Shown here piece by piece: positions 21,456 to 34,434 of a stretch of 64,000 nucleotides of DNA. A program made the translations under genes and the position numbers. Origin of the DNA: Lepturacanthus savala (lineage: Eukaryota > Chordata > Actinopteri > Scombriformes > Trichiuridae); contig CM060466.1 of the NCBI GenBank assembly GCA_030544235.1, positions 24,037,575 through 24,101,574 on the forward strand. The letters are read 5' to 3'. The notes beneath the pieces are model-generated. The model saw only the letters and a list, made by a program, of their open reading frames with translations. It was not told the origin of the DNA and made no database searches. Position 1 is the first letter of the stretch. Every line of letters starts with the position of its first letter.

Positions 21456-23251
21456 ATATATCCTGACATTTGGGACGTATGGGCTGGACCTGCATCCAGC
21501 CAAAAAAAACTATGGAGGCAAGCGCCACAAAGGTCACACATATCAAATGGACTGATAGAGAGTGTTTATAGCTATAACTACAGCTGCAGATATTGCTTTT
21601 ATAAATACAAGTATAAGCTTGCCCAGAGAGTCATACTTATAAATCAATTTCAGTCCTCTGCAGTCGTTGATTCAGATCATCCATTCATACAATTTATCCA
21701 TCAAATCCTCCATTCGGGTATCTGTCCAAATATATAATTCATCCATCCTTAGCTGTAACAGCTTGTAATGTCCTTCTGCTAGATCTAATTACAGGCTTTT
21801 AATGCTGAAAGTAATAGAATACACATTTTAGCTTCTTTATAATGTGCCAGCATAGACTCACATTCATACACACCCACAACTCCATTAGTATTTGGCACTC
21901 AGTGACGCAGATGCAGTGCGAATCACCTGACTGGATTTGAAGAAAGTAATCCTTTTCCTCCCGCCAAACTATCCTCGGGCTTCATCCCTCCCTCTATCTT
22001 TTCACTCCTCTAATGCTCATCTCTCTCATCTATAATCGCTACACTGTCCTACAAAGGCAAGGCTCAGTAATTACGCTAACAATGAAACAGAGACAAATGG
22101 CATTGTTTTTGGACAGTCTAGCCAAATGCGGTTGAAAAGCGCTTTTTCTTTTAATGGAAACCCAATCCTATAATTAATGAACCTAATAAGATATCCATGA
22201 AAAGCAATGGGAAAATGAAGTTGGAAGTATGAAAATTGATGTCTTGTAAATGCAATCGCTTTTAGCCTGATACATGCTGTACCTGCATGGAAGTACAAAT
22301 GAACATGTCTAAAAAATGCAGGTCCTCTTTATATCCGCACAGCACTTGTGTCTAAACGTGTGCTCCTGTGGGAGAGGGTGGCTAATTCTGTCTAATAGCA
22401 TGGCTACCCTTCATCTTCCCACTGGGATCCTGGTATTCAATTACCGCCAGTTTATACCTCTCGGTCCTCTGCTACATATTGCCACTGACAAACTAATTGA
22501 GCATCTTATTACTATAAGCCATATTTCGACTGCCACTGTAGGAGTATTTTTCATAACTAGGTACAACCGTGTGCTGTATTTTCACATGTGCACATGTGTT
22601 ATTGTCTTTCAGCAGCATGTTTACTGCTATCAGAAATGATTTTTAAAAAATGTATAATGCAGTGGTGAAAGACTGAACCAAATTCAAGCCTTGGTCAATT
22701 AATCAGCAAATGAATGTATCCACTCAGGTACCATGTAGAGGTGGAACTTATTAGTTCCAACTGTGGGCTGTGCTGTTTCACTTCTCCAGTCTGTCTTCAG
22801 GTCTCTCTCTCTCTCTCTCTCCTTCCCTTCCTCTTGGGAATTGTATCTCGGCAAAAATCAAACGCGTGCACGCACACACACCTCTTACCATGGATTTTCA
22901 AGTGAACCTCCACACTGAGGACTTTCCAAGGACTGCATGAAGAATTATGTACTTACAAGTGTCTGAACATGTCTGCAGGGAAGTGCTAAACTGAACTACC
23001 TCTGAAGTCCAATGTGAACTCATAGCATCATCCTAGGAGATCTGACAACACCCGATAATGAACAACCAGACCTTAAACAGCAGACAGATTAAAACAGCAA
23101 TACTTGTCATTCACACTGTCTGTTATCGCTCAAATCTAGTCCCCTGGTAGTGCCAACAAATCACTGTCAATAAGACAGCTCCATGTTTATTTATTGGTTT
23201 ATTAAATCAATAATCCCACATCTGTCTTCTACTCCAGGGGAACGTGTTTTT
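21456..23251. other. Single-copy sequence incl. possible conserved block; (CT)n
   Basis: About 22060-22540 is balanced and complex, with TCCTATAATTAATGAACC near 22166 and CAAACTAATTGAGC near 22489, and would be my choice for a conserved non-coding element. A (CT)n array lies at 22801-22822. A short inverted repeat, TGGAACT/AGTTCCA, is at about 22742-22759. No exon was recognised. Confidence 0.35.
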
Positions 23252-23450
23252 ATTAGGGCTGTCAAAGTTAACAACATGATGCGTAAACATAAATGTAACA
23301 GATTTTTTTTTCACTGCATTAGCACAGGTTCTGTTAAAGTGAACCCATGCCTCACCTGTGGTTTGGTCTGGACAGCACCTAGCAAGGTACAATGGATGAA
23401 GAAAAGGGTATTTTGAAATGCAAGTTCAGCTTCAAAGAAATGTCAAAATC
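23252..23450 (+). repeat. Fragment of a fish TIR repeat
   Basis: TAGGGCTGTCAAAGTTAAC is, from memory, the terminus of a widespread vertebrate DNA-transposon repeat. The following sequence (CACTGCATTAGCACAGGTTC) fits its interior. No matching far terminus was found. Confidence 0.4.
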
Positions 23451-24240
23451 ACTATTTTTTTTTGTGTGTGTGTCTCACATTGTTGGCGGTTGGCAACCAT
23501 TTCATACGGGAATATTTGGAAGCCCTACTGGTTGTAGATCTGTAGGGGTAGGGTTGAACTGGGTTTGTCTTAAATCTAGTCTTAAATCACTAGCAAGGCA
23601 CACAGCTAATTCTTAACCCAGGCAGCTTCGTTAGTCCCGAACCATCCCGCTCACAGCAAACCACTCTTGACAGTGTGTGGGAGGGGAGCCCAGGGTCAAA
23701 CCTAAGCAGCAAGCTTTCAAACAGAAATGGGCAAATTAGTGGTGCAGTGATGCCACCCGAATATAAAGGACAGAAGATGGTATTTGGGCAGTGGAAAAAT
23801 GTAAAGGGCTGTTGGGGATATTCAACAAGAATAACTTAAGCCATAGCAACAAACACGTGGAATCTGCAATCTCACAGCAACCTGCCGCCTGCTCATGACT
23901 CACCTAAGTGGAACGTACCATCTGAAGTTACCAGGGGGGCGAGCTCAACTGCAAAATATAACATTGTGAAACGAAGCACGTAGGTTTTACAGGTGGCGAC
24001 AGCTTGTCAGGACAAGTTAACGTTGTGAAGGATGAGGGTCTGTGTGATTGGATCCAATGACTCTGCTTGGATTCAATGACTGTACTTGGATTCAATTTTT
24101 AAACTCTTTTATTCATTGTGTCTTTTATTTTTTATTATCCTGTTTTAGTATTGTTTTAAGGGTGAGGTCGGGCGCAAATACATTGTGAAGCAAGGGAGTC
24201 AGATGAAGGTTTTATATTAATGATCCAAAAAAAAAATAAC
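23451..24240. other. No gene recognised
   Basis: Complex sequence without repeats that can be named. It contains three spaced GGATTCAATGACT-like units at about 24050-24096, a minor local repetition. Confidence 0.4.
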
Positions 24241-24254
24241 GTGTGTGTGTGTAC

Positions 24255-24290
<36 letters not shown>

Positions 24291-24321
24291 ACATAGCGCT
24301 ATATATATATATATATATATA
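24241..24321. repeat. Compound (GT)n-(AT)n-(GT)n-(AT)n microsatellite
   Basis: GT block, AT block (about 24256-24274), GT block (about 24275-24290), then ACATAGCGCT and a second AT block (about 24301-24320). Two self-complementary AT cores are separated by alternating purine-pyrimidine sequence. Confidence 0.9.
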
Positions 24322-27300
24322 CATGAATACTGATCAGTTAAAAAACAACACATATAGTTCAGAGTTTAAAAACAGTGAAATAAAAGTAAAATTGAAATCA
24401 TAAATAACTGCTTTCCCCACCATGGGGAAATGGGGAAATAAGTGAAAAGGCAAATATGCATAAGACCCTGAAATGTATATGTAAAGACGCCGTAAATTGT
24501 AATTCTTGTCAACAATATGGAGGTGAATGGGTGAAAAATTACCAATGAGCAGGATTTTTTTGTATTTTTTATGTATAAATTGCCTTCCACACTGCTGTAC
24601 TGAATACATTAGGCAAAAACAAATAAGCAGTAACGTAAAAGCATTTTGTTATGTGTAATCTTCTGAATGTCACTCTGTGGTGATGCAGAATGTAAAATGA
24701 ATACAGCGCCAGAGACAAAAAAATAGGCCATCTCGGTTTAAACAGTTTATCCTGGTAAATGAAATAGATTTGAACTTTCCAGGCACAAGAGTTGTTCAAC
24801 ATTTATTTCACAGATTAGAACAGTTTTAAAATACCAGGTTCATTCAGAGTGTATTGCAATCCACTGCAGGACACCCAGGTGCTCCATCCCACTTCCTGCA
24901 GAGCCGTAATTACAAACACAGAGGCAATTAAATCCATGCAGGGAGGTGTGTGTGTGTGTGTGTGCGTGCGTGTGTGAGACACAAGGAAAGTATTAGGTGA
25001 TTGATGGTAACTGTATATGTAATAATAATATGGGAAATTAGATTCACATAAAAACACAAATTATCATCTTGAAAGATTGAGTCAACACATTTTGTTCTAT
25101 TTATCATTTCAGACATAATTCTATATTGATAACATTGAGGTTCATCTACATTAAATTGTCGACAGTGTTGACAGAATCGAAAAGACAGAAGTCTGCAGCT
25201 CCAGATGGTGAGTGCACAGAGCAGTGAAGTATACCTGCAAGCTATGCTGCTATAGAGCAAGAAGGTAAATTCAATCAGCCTGATTATTTAATGAAGGTAA
25301 GCAGTTGGACTCATTTTGAATTTAAAATTCTCCAGAGGAAGAGGTTGAATGTGTTGGTGGCCGTTTTCGGGCTTTCCGTTCATTGCACTTTATACTAATG
25401 CAGGGATTACTTGCAATTTCGGTCTGCTGACTGGCAGATAAACTAAATGTTGCACTAATTGCGTGAAGACAGCAAAGAACTGTTGGAGTAGGCAGTTTTT
25501 TTTTTAATTGTTTGTTTTTTAAGGTTCCAAGAGCCCAGGAGCTCTTCCAATACAGCAATTGGTCTTGTAGCATTTTTCTTCTTTTTGTTAAAATATGTGT
25601 TTTGATGTTTGTAGTATTTTCTGATTTGTAACATCTATGTGCTTCACCATTATTTCCTAATAAAATTGATAATACAGTTTTTATATGTACATCCAGCCAA
25701 CATGGAGCTACATTCGTATCCACTTAGAGTCTGACTTCTGGCCACAACCTGGTCGCTAACTCTGCATGCACAGGTCATGCACAGGTCTCTGTTTATTCAT
25801 TTTTTTTTTTATTTGCCACCATCAAACCCAAACAATAAACTGAAAGACACTTAAACGCTCAGAGGAGCTGAGGGGAACTGTAAAGGGGGTAATAATTGTC
25901 TGTGGCTTTGTCACTATACAGAAAGCCTTTTACGTTACATGGTGTCATAGATAATAGAAAAATACTAAAGCAGCTTTAAATGAATAACTAAAGCAGCTTT
26001 AAATGAATAATAAACACTGAAGCAAATGGGATCAATTTTCACACACAAAAAAAAACATGTTTCTTTTTTTTGTTATTTTTATCAAGTTGTAATTTCCAGA
26101 ACCCAAACTGATTTGATCCATACTTTTCCTAAGATTCCTACCCCCCAAATGAGAACGATTCAATTCCTATATTGGATCTCATAATTGCTTTCTAGCCAGC
26201 TATGAATTAAGCAGTGGGACAGCAGTGAATGTTTTGTTCTCACAGCATCATTGTTACTTCAGATGGATGGCTTGTCTCCTTCTCTGAAGTTGAGGAGGGG
26301 TGTGCGCGCCCTGACAGTTTAGCAGTTTGTGCACAGGACCTTGGAGAGAGAGATGACGATAGAGACAGCGTGAGGCATGAGAGGGGAAAGAAGCGAGGTC
26401 AAGCCTTTTTCGTCGAAACACGACATGTGCCAAAAGGAAGTAAGTGGTTAAATTCTCAGCCTCTGGAGCCACACACGAACCTCTTTTCACCATACGCATA
26501 CAAGAGTGTCCTGTCGGTTCCCTGAATTTTGCCCCCACGCCTTGCCATTATCAGAATAAGTAACATATGCAGCACTACAGGTAATGCCACTGCTTAGGCT
26601 ACTGAAACAAAAATACAGGCCAGTGAAATCTGCCCCCTTGGAGAAAAAACAGCAGTGGTGCCTTTGTGGTGTTCCTTATTAGTGTATGATTTGCAATGTT
26701 GCAATAGACAGGGTATTGCTTAAAATTTTTACTTTTAAGCCTCAGTGTGATGGAACAAATATGTGTAGTTACCAGCTAGTTTCTTTGAACCTTATCCTTA
26801 TCCTTCTGTGCCTTCAAGTGTTAAAATGGCCAAAAAATGATACAAACTGTTCATTTTAAAATCAGAAAAAAGATATCTGACATGTTTTGGTTTAGAGTTG
26901 CTCTTTCTCTCTGCAGTCTTTTTTTAAGAGTCCTTGAGACATTCTAAAGAGTGAGTTGGAGAGATGCTTCTCACTACACCCATTTTCCCATCCCTGCCCT
27001 TTTAGATAGAGGTACCCGTGCATGGGCGTGTGAGTGGTGCGCGCGCACGTCGATCAGAGTTACGGCATATTTAATGATCAAAAATGAGTTGTTGCTTTGA
27101 GGAGTGTCTCCGAGGGGGAATGTACAAGTGGGCAGGCATACACACAAGATCTGTCTTCTACAGCAGCAAAAGTGTCATAACAAATTAAAATCACCAGAGG
27201 CAGAAACTCCTAGGCTCAATTTCAACTCAATCCTAAATCCACGGAGGAATATGTAAATATATGCGCCACACGGACATATTACAATGCTACACTGCTACAT

Positions 27301-27565
27301 CTAGTTGCAAAAATGCATTTGCATCCGGCATCTAAGTGCTTTTAATGTGGCAAAACCAATTAGTGTAAATCAAAAAAAAAAATCTTCCACTATTGCAGCA
27401 GTGCAAAGTCTCCATGCCACACACAACATACAACATTGCACTTAGAAATTCAGCCATCACAGAAGCTCTGTTGTGCTGTTTTGTACTTGCTGCATGAATT
27501 CTGCAGTTTGTACATTATTACCCACACAGTCACTGCAGACATGGAATGCAAATCCTGGAGATGGA
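24322..27565. other. AT-rich sequence, no gene recognised
   Basis: Holds a (GT)n at about 24946-24976, poly-T runs at 25497-25506 and 25800-25812, and a direct duplication of TAAAGCAGCTTTAAATGAAT at about 25967-26012. A CpG-containing alternating run (GTGCGCGCGCACGTCG) sits near 27038. No exon signals are convincing. Confidence 0.45.
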
Positions 27566-27569
27566 TAGA

Positions 27570-27640
27570 AAATAATAATAATAAACTTTATTCACGTGGC
27601 ACTTTTTATACAAGGAAATGCAGCTCTGACTGCTTCACAA
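27570..27640 (+). repeat. Fish-type interspersed repeat fragment
   Basis: AATAATAATAATAAACTTTATTCACGTGGCACTTTTTATACAAGGAAATGCAGC resembles a common teleost repeat (ATAAACTTTATTTATATAGCAC-type) that often starts with an AAT run. It is probably the tail of a larger element. Confidence 0.45.
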
Positions 27641-30229
27641 GTGTAGGCAACAATAAAAATAGCAGCTAATTAAATAAATAACATATAGCTGACCATTGTT
27701 GGTTTTTAAATGCATCAGGTAAGATTCCAACGAAGTCCTAAATCATTGCTGTATCATGTTTTCCTAATGACATGAAAATCTGTCCTCACTCTCGTCTTCA
27801 TTAATGTAGCAGGCGTGCTTGGGTAAAACGTGACAGCATTCCCAATGGCGGAATGATAAATCTCTGCGAAGGTGGGGAATCTCACTGGTGCCACAAACCC
27901 AATACAACCGATGAGGCTCGCACTCAATCAGGCACACGACGACAGGCACACGTGCACGGACGCGAGAGCGCACGTACAGTACATGACGCACACACGTAGG
28001 AACACACACAGATCAATAGGCATAAATCCCTCTCTAATTTTCATGTAGCTTTGTGTTGTGATCCTTGTCTCTGCCCACATTTTCTCCCAGCTTTGTGCTG
28101 TAAATTGTCAGTTAATTATTCATTGTTAATTGGCAATTAAGCACTAAGATAACACTTTTTCTTTAATATGTGATTGATATAATTGATAACATGAATCATG
28201 TGCGTGGGTGTAATTGTCGGCGTTGAATTCTAACCTGTTCTTCTTCGTCAGCCTCCACTGGATGACCGCAAAGCTTTGCTCAAAGCTTTTGCTCTCCTGT
28301 CTGTCTGAAATGAAGGAAGAGAAGACCAAAAAAAAAAGGCGATATTAATATTTAACACAAATATAGTGACAGAATCAGAGACTGTTAGAAGGAGAACGTT
28401 GAAATCGCAGAGAGAGGGAGGCAGTAAAGGACAAACGAGGAGATGAGAGGTGTTTTGAGGACAAAAAGCAGATGGAGGCAAGATGGAAGGATGAAAGGGG
28501 ATAGCTAGAGATAGAGTTCACACACGAGCTATTCATGCATGCATTTTCACATGTATATTATATATGAAATGGGTAATAGTAATTACATAGGAGGATGATT
28601 CATTGTGCATTTTCATCAGCAGCAAAAGGTTTATTTGGTTTAAACAGAAGAGGTAATTAGCATGAGCAGTGAGAGCAACCACAGCTGCATGGATGAAATA
28701 AAGAAACAGCTGAAGGGAAATATCTACAGAATTCACCATTTACTGAGTATGTAGTTTGACTGACAAGTAAGTGGGATATGCAATATATTGTAGTGTAGAG
28801 AGAAATACCTAGCAACTGAGCAGGCAATCTACATCTCAGAACTAGGAAGAAGGCTAGCAGTGGCAGCGATAATAAAGTCACGCGAGGCTGGGTAATTGGT
28901 GTGATGTTCATATTTGATAAGCCGGTAAAGGCATCTAAAGCGTTGCATGAACGATGCTCAGTGGAATGCTTTGAGTTTCAGAAGCACGCTTAACAGCTTC
29001 TGGATTAGTAGCATGAATTTCAGATGAAAATCTGATTAAACAATCCAGATGTTTCTCTGAGAAAATGTCTGAAAGTAAGATCCTACAGTGACTTCAAAAT
29101 GTAAAACACTTGTGTAGGTCGTGTTGCCAAAGTTAGATATAGTCAGACAATGGTTACCGTAATAGCAATTTGTGCTCAATAAACTTCACCTGTAGGGTAA
29201 CGTTTTAATGCTTGGCCAAGACCAAGCATTAGAAAGGAAAGCTCTCTGTTGCAAAACAAGATATTGATTACAAAGTCTATGGATAAAACTGTTAGGACAA
29301 TATTCATTAGAACAGGCCAAATGCAATTTGCCTTTAGTGAAGTTAGTGGAGTTACTACTTCAGTTTCTTTTAATGTCTGTTGGTGTAGTTTATCTTTATG
29401 TTATATAAATGTCTCTCAGATGAGAGACATCTCAATCAGGAGAAGAAATAAAAAAAAGGAAATAGAACTGTTTATTATACAATTGCTGAATGTTAAATAG
29501 TCTTGTGAAGACTTTGACACTGGTGGTGGCTGATGATTCTGCTGAGCCTGAATAATGATGAAGCTGATGAAGCTGGCCGCCGATGGGGATGTGGAGGGTG
29601 TGTATAGCAGCATATAAATTCACTAAAGTGAAAGGAGAGACAGATTATAGGATATCAACGAAGGTACGTCACTGTACTGTTGGACAGAGCAAACCAGCTG
29701 ATGTGAACAGCTGATATATCAATTGACAGCCTATGAAATGACAGCAGGGACCTGACGAGCACCTGCATGTCAGATGTGCAGAGAAATGGCGTTAGAAACC
29801 CATGCATGCATGAGACAGTCTTACTGTTTGAATTTTCACTAAGCTCAGTTTTATGAGGGGTAGTTTTTATCATGCTTAAAAGACAGGGTCATTTTTCATG
29901 TCTGTCTTAAAATAATAGTCAGGTGCCCAAATGAATATTGAGAAGTTTTTTTCTTGCTGTAATCATTCCTCCTCCTCATACAGAACATTAAGAGATTCGT
30001 TCCTAATGTGCTTTTAGTTTAAGTGATGGTGGACAAAATCCACTTGCCTTGTTCTGTGCAAAGATTTATTTAAAAGTTTATCTGAAGCTAATATGATGAC
30101 CTAATGTCTTCAGTCCACTGAATAAATCACAGCAGGTGGATATCTTTAAAAGTTAAAGTTATTTAGTGCAAATGATGCATTTCCATGACATACTGTAGTA
30201 CTGGTTCAACTCCACTCAACCTACAGTGT
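27641..30229. other. Single-copy sequence with possible conserved block
   Basis: About 28030-28250 is AT-rich but complex, with several TAATTA/CAATTAA cores (near 28113-28140), the kind of composition seen in homeodomain-bound enhancers. One perfect hairpin is annotated separately. No coding gene was found. Confidence 0.35.
29206..29231. repeat. Perfect inverted repeat, 10-bp arms
   Basis: TAATGCTTGG (29206-29215) pairs exactly with CCAAGCATTA (29222-29231) around a 6-base loop. The middle, TTGGCCAAGACCAA, is itself partly palindromic. Confidence 0.85.
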
Positions 30230-31090
30230 TTTCTGTTATGCCATGGGGGTGCACCCACAGAGGTTCTCCTGGACCAGGGTTGGAGACCACTGCATTAGGC
30301 ACAGGAACTACTTTCTAGTACCTACTTTTCATGTCTCATTTCCATAGACAAACCATCTTGACTCAAAGTTGGTTTTGTGCACATTGTGTTTCTGTCAAGA
30401 ATTAACATAAATTAATAATTAATATTCTCTAATCCAGGCCTGGGACTTTATTTACTCGAGTGCGTTGAGGCCCAGGCCTTTATTGGAATGAGGCCACAAT
30501 TAGAAACAGGCCTCTATTGCTATTTGAGCAAAGAAAGAACAACAAAAAGAAAAACAAGATTTTGTGTCTATTTGAACCTATACCTACCATTTACATTACG
30601 GTATGCATACAGAATGTTAACAATAACAAAGGGCAACCTACTGGTTAAGATAGCTTACTGCTCAGAAGTTTAGCCCTCCTTTAAAAAAATCCTCCACTTA
30701 GGTTTAATCCTCCTCCTCAGTTTCCTCCTCCTCTCCATCTCCCTCTGTAATTACCTCTTCATTTCTCTCCACCTCACCTTCTTCTCCTCTTCAGCCAATA
30801 TTTCAGAATTTTACTTTAGACGGGGTCGACGTAACCGACAGCAGCCTGGTTACATGGCATTAAAGTAACTGCTCAGCTTGCTTGGAACCCCAAAGGAGGT
30901 GACACCAAAAATAGTACCAGGTTCCAGATTTCGGTCATCAAAATGCAAAAAAGGTAAAGCCAAGTCAAGGAAAGGTCCGCTGATATTGTGGAAACATGCC
31001 ATTAGTGTTATCTCTGTCAAGGTTCCAAAAAAAATGGAGCAGGTACCAAAAACAATGCCAACCTCTGGTTGGCACCGGTCCTTTCACTGC
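30230..31090. repeat. Mosaic of decayed fish-type repeats
   Basis: Successive pieces look like interspersed-repeat ends: GGTTGGAGACCACTGC (about 30278), CTAGTACCTACTTTTC (about 30315), the repeated GGCCCAGGCCTTTATT-type unit (30436-30485), and CAAAAATAGTACCAGGTTCC (about 30905) with a further GGTACCAAAAACA near 31040. The CTAGTACC and GTACCAGG ends may belong to one TIR element. No library check was made. Confidence 0.35.
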
Positions 31091-32564
31091 AACTGAAGAG
31101 GAAACCACCGTCCAAAGAATAATTACACCATCAGTGTTTAGATTGCTTCCCTCTCCCCGTGCAATCTTGTCTGTCACTGAGCACGATCTCCCAGGAAAAT
31201 GAAGGCTGGATTTATGGCACAAGATTAGAGTAGACAATATATTAAATGAATGAACAAACTCAGTCTCTCCTAATGTTTCGTCTCAACATTTCTCCACCCC
31301 AACACCAACCTCTGCTGTAGTTACTTGTTTGTCCTAAGCGATAATCTTACTCAAACTCTGTTATTGTTACACAGTGCACATCATTACAACAGATTTCGCT
31401 TTCCCCTGAAATTCAATATAAAATTGTGGCAATTTCAATTTGCCTCTTCAGTGACCATGTTTCATTCATTCTCTCTTATTTCCAAAGTGGTTTTGATCAT
31501 TTTGAGCTTTAGGGTCTGAGGAAAACAAAAACTGATCCGGTGTTCTGTCGAAAGCTTGTTTCCTCCTCAAATAATGTTGCCCTCCTGTTAGACTTGTGTT
31601 TTCCATAGCACAACCATCATGTTGTGCAGGTTATAGTTATGGTGATGCTTAGATATAGAAGAGAAAACTGGGTGGGTGAATTTAATGGGAAACCCATTTT
31701 GATGGGGGAACAGACTTTGCAACAACACCTGTGCCTGTTGTTAGTAAAACAATTGTAAACAAAATTGAAAAATTACGCAACCATCTTTAAACACATTTAA
31801 TAACAATTTACTGCAACAGACTTCTCTAAATTTGTCACTGAAAAAGACACCTACATCCTGAGGTATTTGAATTGCATACAAAAACAGATAATTGGACAGA
31901 TACAAGGCCTGATAGTGACAGGCACCTTCTAAGTAAGTGGAGTCAAATACACACATACGAACACACACACAACACACACACATTCGCTCATCTCCTGACA
32001 CTCAAAACAATCATCCGACACTCAAACGTTGCCAACTGACAGCTAAGACACGCTTCTCTGACAGATCAAAACTGATTTACAATGCATGCGTGCTATGTGT
32101 GTGTGTGTGTCATTCTGTGACGAACAGATGAGCCAAGGGAGGTACGAGTCAGAATTGTAAATTTGAAAGTGTCACACACCATGTCATTTATCCATCCTGC
32201 ACCCCCTCTTCTCCAAACAAGCACCCGTGCACACAGGGTGACACAAAGCATATCCACCGCACCTGTTCATTCCTATCTTTAAGATGATCAATTGCCTTAT
32301 TTTTCCACTCTTCTTTTGTTCCTTTCCATTCATGGACCGCATCAATGCCATCCCCTAGTTGTTAAACACTCCTGTAGCCAATCTGTCCCAACAACCTGAT
32401 TGGTAACAATAGCTGTCACCTTTTAGCTCCAGTGTAGGCCCCAGGCAGAGTGACAACCAAGATTCAGGTAGAGTGTATCCAAACATTTGACGTGTACTGT
32501 ACATGGAATTTGCCTTTACAAATATCATGGGTAATAAATATGTTTATACCATATGTAAATATGC
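31091..32564. other. Mixed sequence, no gene recognised
   Basis: Short CA runs at about 31951-31982 and GT at about 32095-32110. The rest is complex and unassigned. Confidence 0.4.
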
Positions 32565-32835
32565 AGGGCAGAGAAGTGAGCTCAAATCAGAGAGTTGTCG
32601 GTTCAAGCCCCAGACCACTGAATCTGGGCGTGGAAAGTGAAATAGCAACGCTTTCTCCTTCCTCATTTCCATCACTGCGGTGCCCTTGAGCAAGACCCTT
32701 AACCCAACTCAGCAGACGCAGACCCGACTGTTGCTGAGCAGCTTCCAGGTGTGAATGTTATCACAGTGTTCCTGTAAAAGAGAGGCTGCTCTCAGTGAGC
32801 TACCTCCTGAATAAACAAAGGTTAAAAAAAGTAAA
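32565..32835 (+). mobile_element. tRNA-derived SINE-like element
   Basis: Near 32600 GGTTCAAGCCC fits a pol III B box. A degenerate A-box-like segment precedes it by about 30 bases. The body contains GTGCCCTTGAGCAAGACCC, a motif I recall from a very common teleost repeat, and ends in an A-rich tail (GGTTAAAAAAAG). The plus strand is the transcribed sense. Target duplications were not identified. Confidence 0.55.
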
Positions 32836-33096
32836 GTAGTTGCCTAGTTGTTAAGCTTAGGTTATTCAAAACATTTAAGACACTGCACTAAGACTAAGAC
32901 CATTTGTTGAGGAGATTCAGTTCTGCAAAGAAATGTCATTTTCAGCTTTATTTGGCTCAAGGAACACCATATGAGGTGAGTGGAGTATGTTCATATTAAT
33001 TGTCTGCTGCAGGTTGCTATTCTGGGTTTTATTATTTTGTATATGGATTCATTCAGTCCTTTTTGATGCCTGCATTTCTGGTTTAGGGTTGCTGAC
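32836..33096. other. Sequence between SINE and microsatellites, nothing recognised
   Basis: AT-rich, without repeat or coding signals. Confidence 0.4.
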
Positions 33097-33188
33097 ACTA
33101 TTATTATAATTATTAATGTTATTATTAGTATCATTATTAGTATTAGTAGTAGCAGTAGTATTATTCAAACAACAGTAATAATAATACA
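33097..33188. repeat. Imperfect ATT/AGT trinucleotide repeat
   Basis: TATTATTATAATTATTAATG, then TTAGTA units, then GTAGTAGCAGTAG, TATTATTC and AATAATAATAC. This is a degenerate trinucleotide array. Confidence 0.8.
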
Positions 33189-33197
33189 ATTCTAACA

Positions 33198-33771
<574 letters not shown>

Positions 33772-33776
33772 TTTAA

Positions 33777-34430
33777 GCCTAGTTTATACTCCTGTGTCTG
33801 TGTCGACACGACGCAGACCTTGTGCATTCAACGTTCTGCATTGAGGGAACGTGTTGATCTGTTGTAGTTGCAACCGTACGCCAGGTGAAAAACACAAAAG
33901 AAAGTCCTGCACAACAGAAGAAACAGGCAAAAAAAAAAACAAAAACAAATAACACATATTTTTTTTCTTTTGCCATTTTTTTTCTTTTGTTATTGCACCG
34001 GGATGCAGCACGTGTGTTTGGAGCTCATTGATGTCAAAGAGTAAATGCTTTTATTGCAAACGTTGAATTGCAGGCAAGAGAAAAAAACAGCCAAAAGAAG
34101 CATTTCCCCTTAAATAACACATTCTGGACTGTATGTACTGGACTTTTGTGTTTCTTTTGACTGTTCTTTGGGGGTTTTTTTTGTACTAGACTTTTTTTTT
34201 TTTTGCCTGGACCTAATATTCCTTCAGACAACTGGGTGGAGCGTGCGTCTTTGGAGCTGATTGATATCAAAGAGAAAATGCTTTTATTGCAAATGTTGAA
34301 GTGGAAGTGATAGAGAAGCCGTTTGCGGAGGCGTCATGTACAACCACTGTGGCTGAGCTGACCGATCACAGCCCTTGCTGTCCATGTTGATGCAACGTGT
34401 AGCTACGTAAGCATAAGTATAAACTAGGCT
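33777..34430 (+). mobile_element. TIR transposon family B, copy 1 (about 653 bp)
   Basis: GCCTAGTTTATACT at the left is the inverted form of AGTATAAACTAGGC at the right. TTTAA occurs directly on both sides (33772-33776 and 34430-34434), a target duplication or TTAA-type site. The interior has a direct duplication around AGAGTAAATGCTTTTATTGC (about 34040) and AGAGAAAATGCTTTTATTGC (about 34271), and T-rich runs. There is no transposase. It is related to the copy at 42830. Confidence 0.8.
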
Positions 34431-34434
34431 TTAA

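Noticed and set aside
27000..27060. CpG island promoter
   Set aside because: A few CpGs in a GCGCGCACG run of about 20 bases. Far too short for a CpG island.
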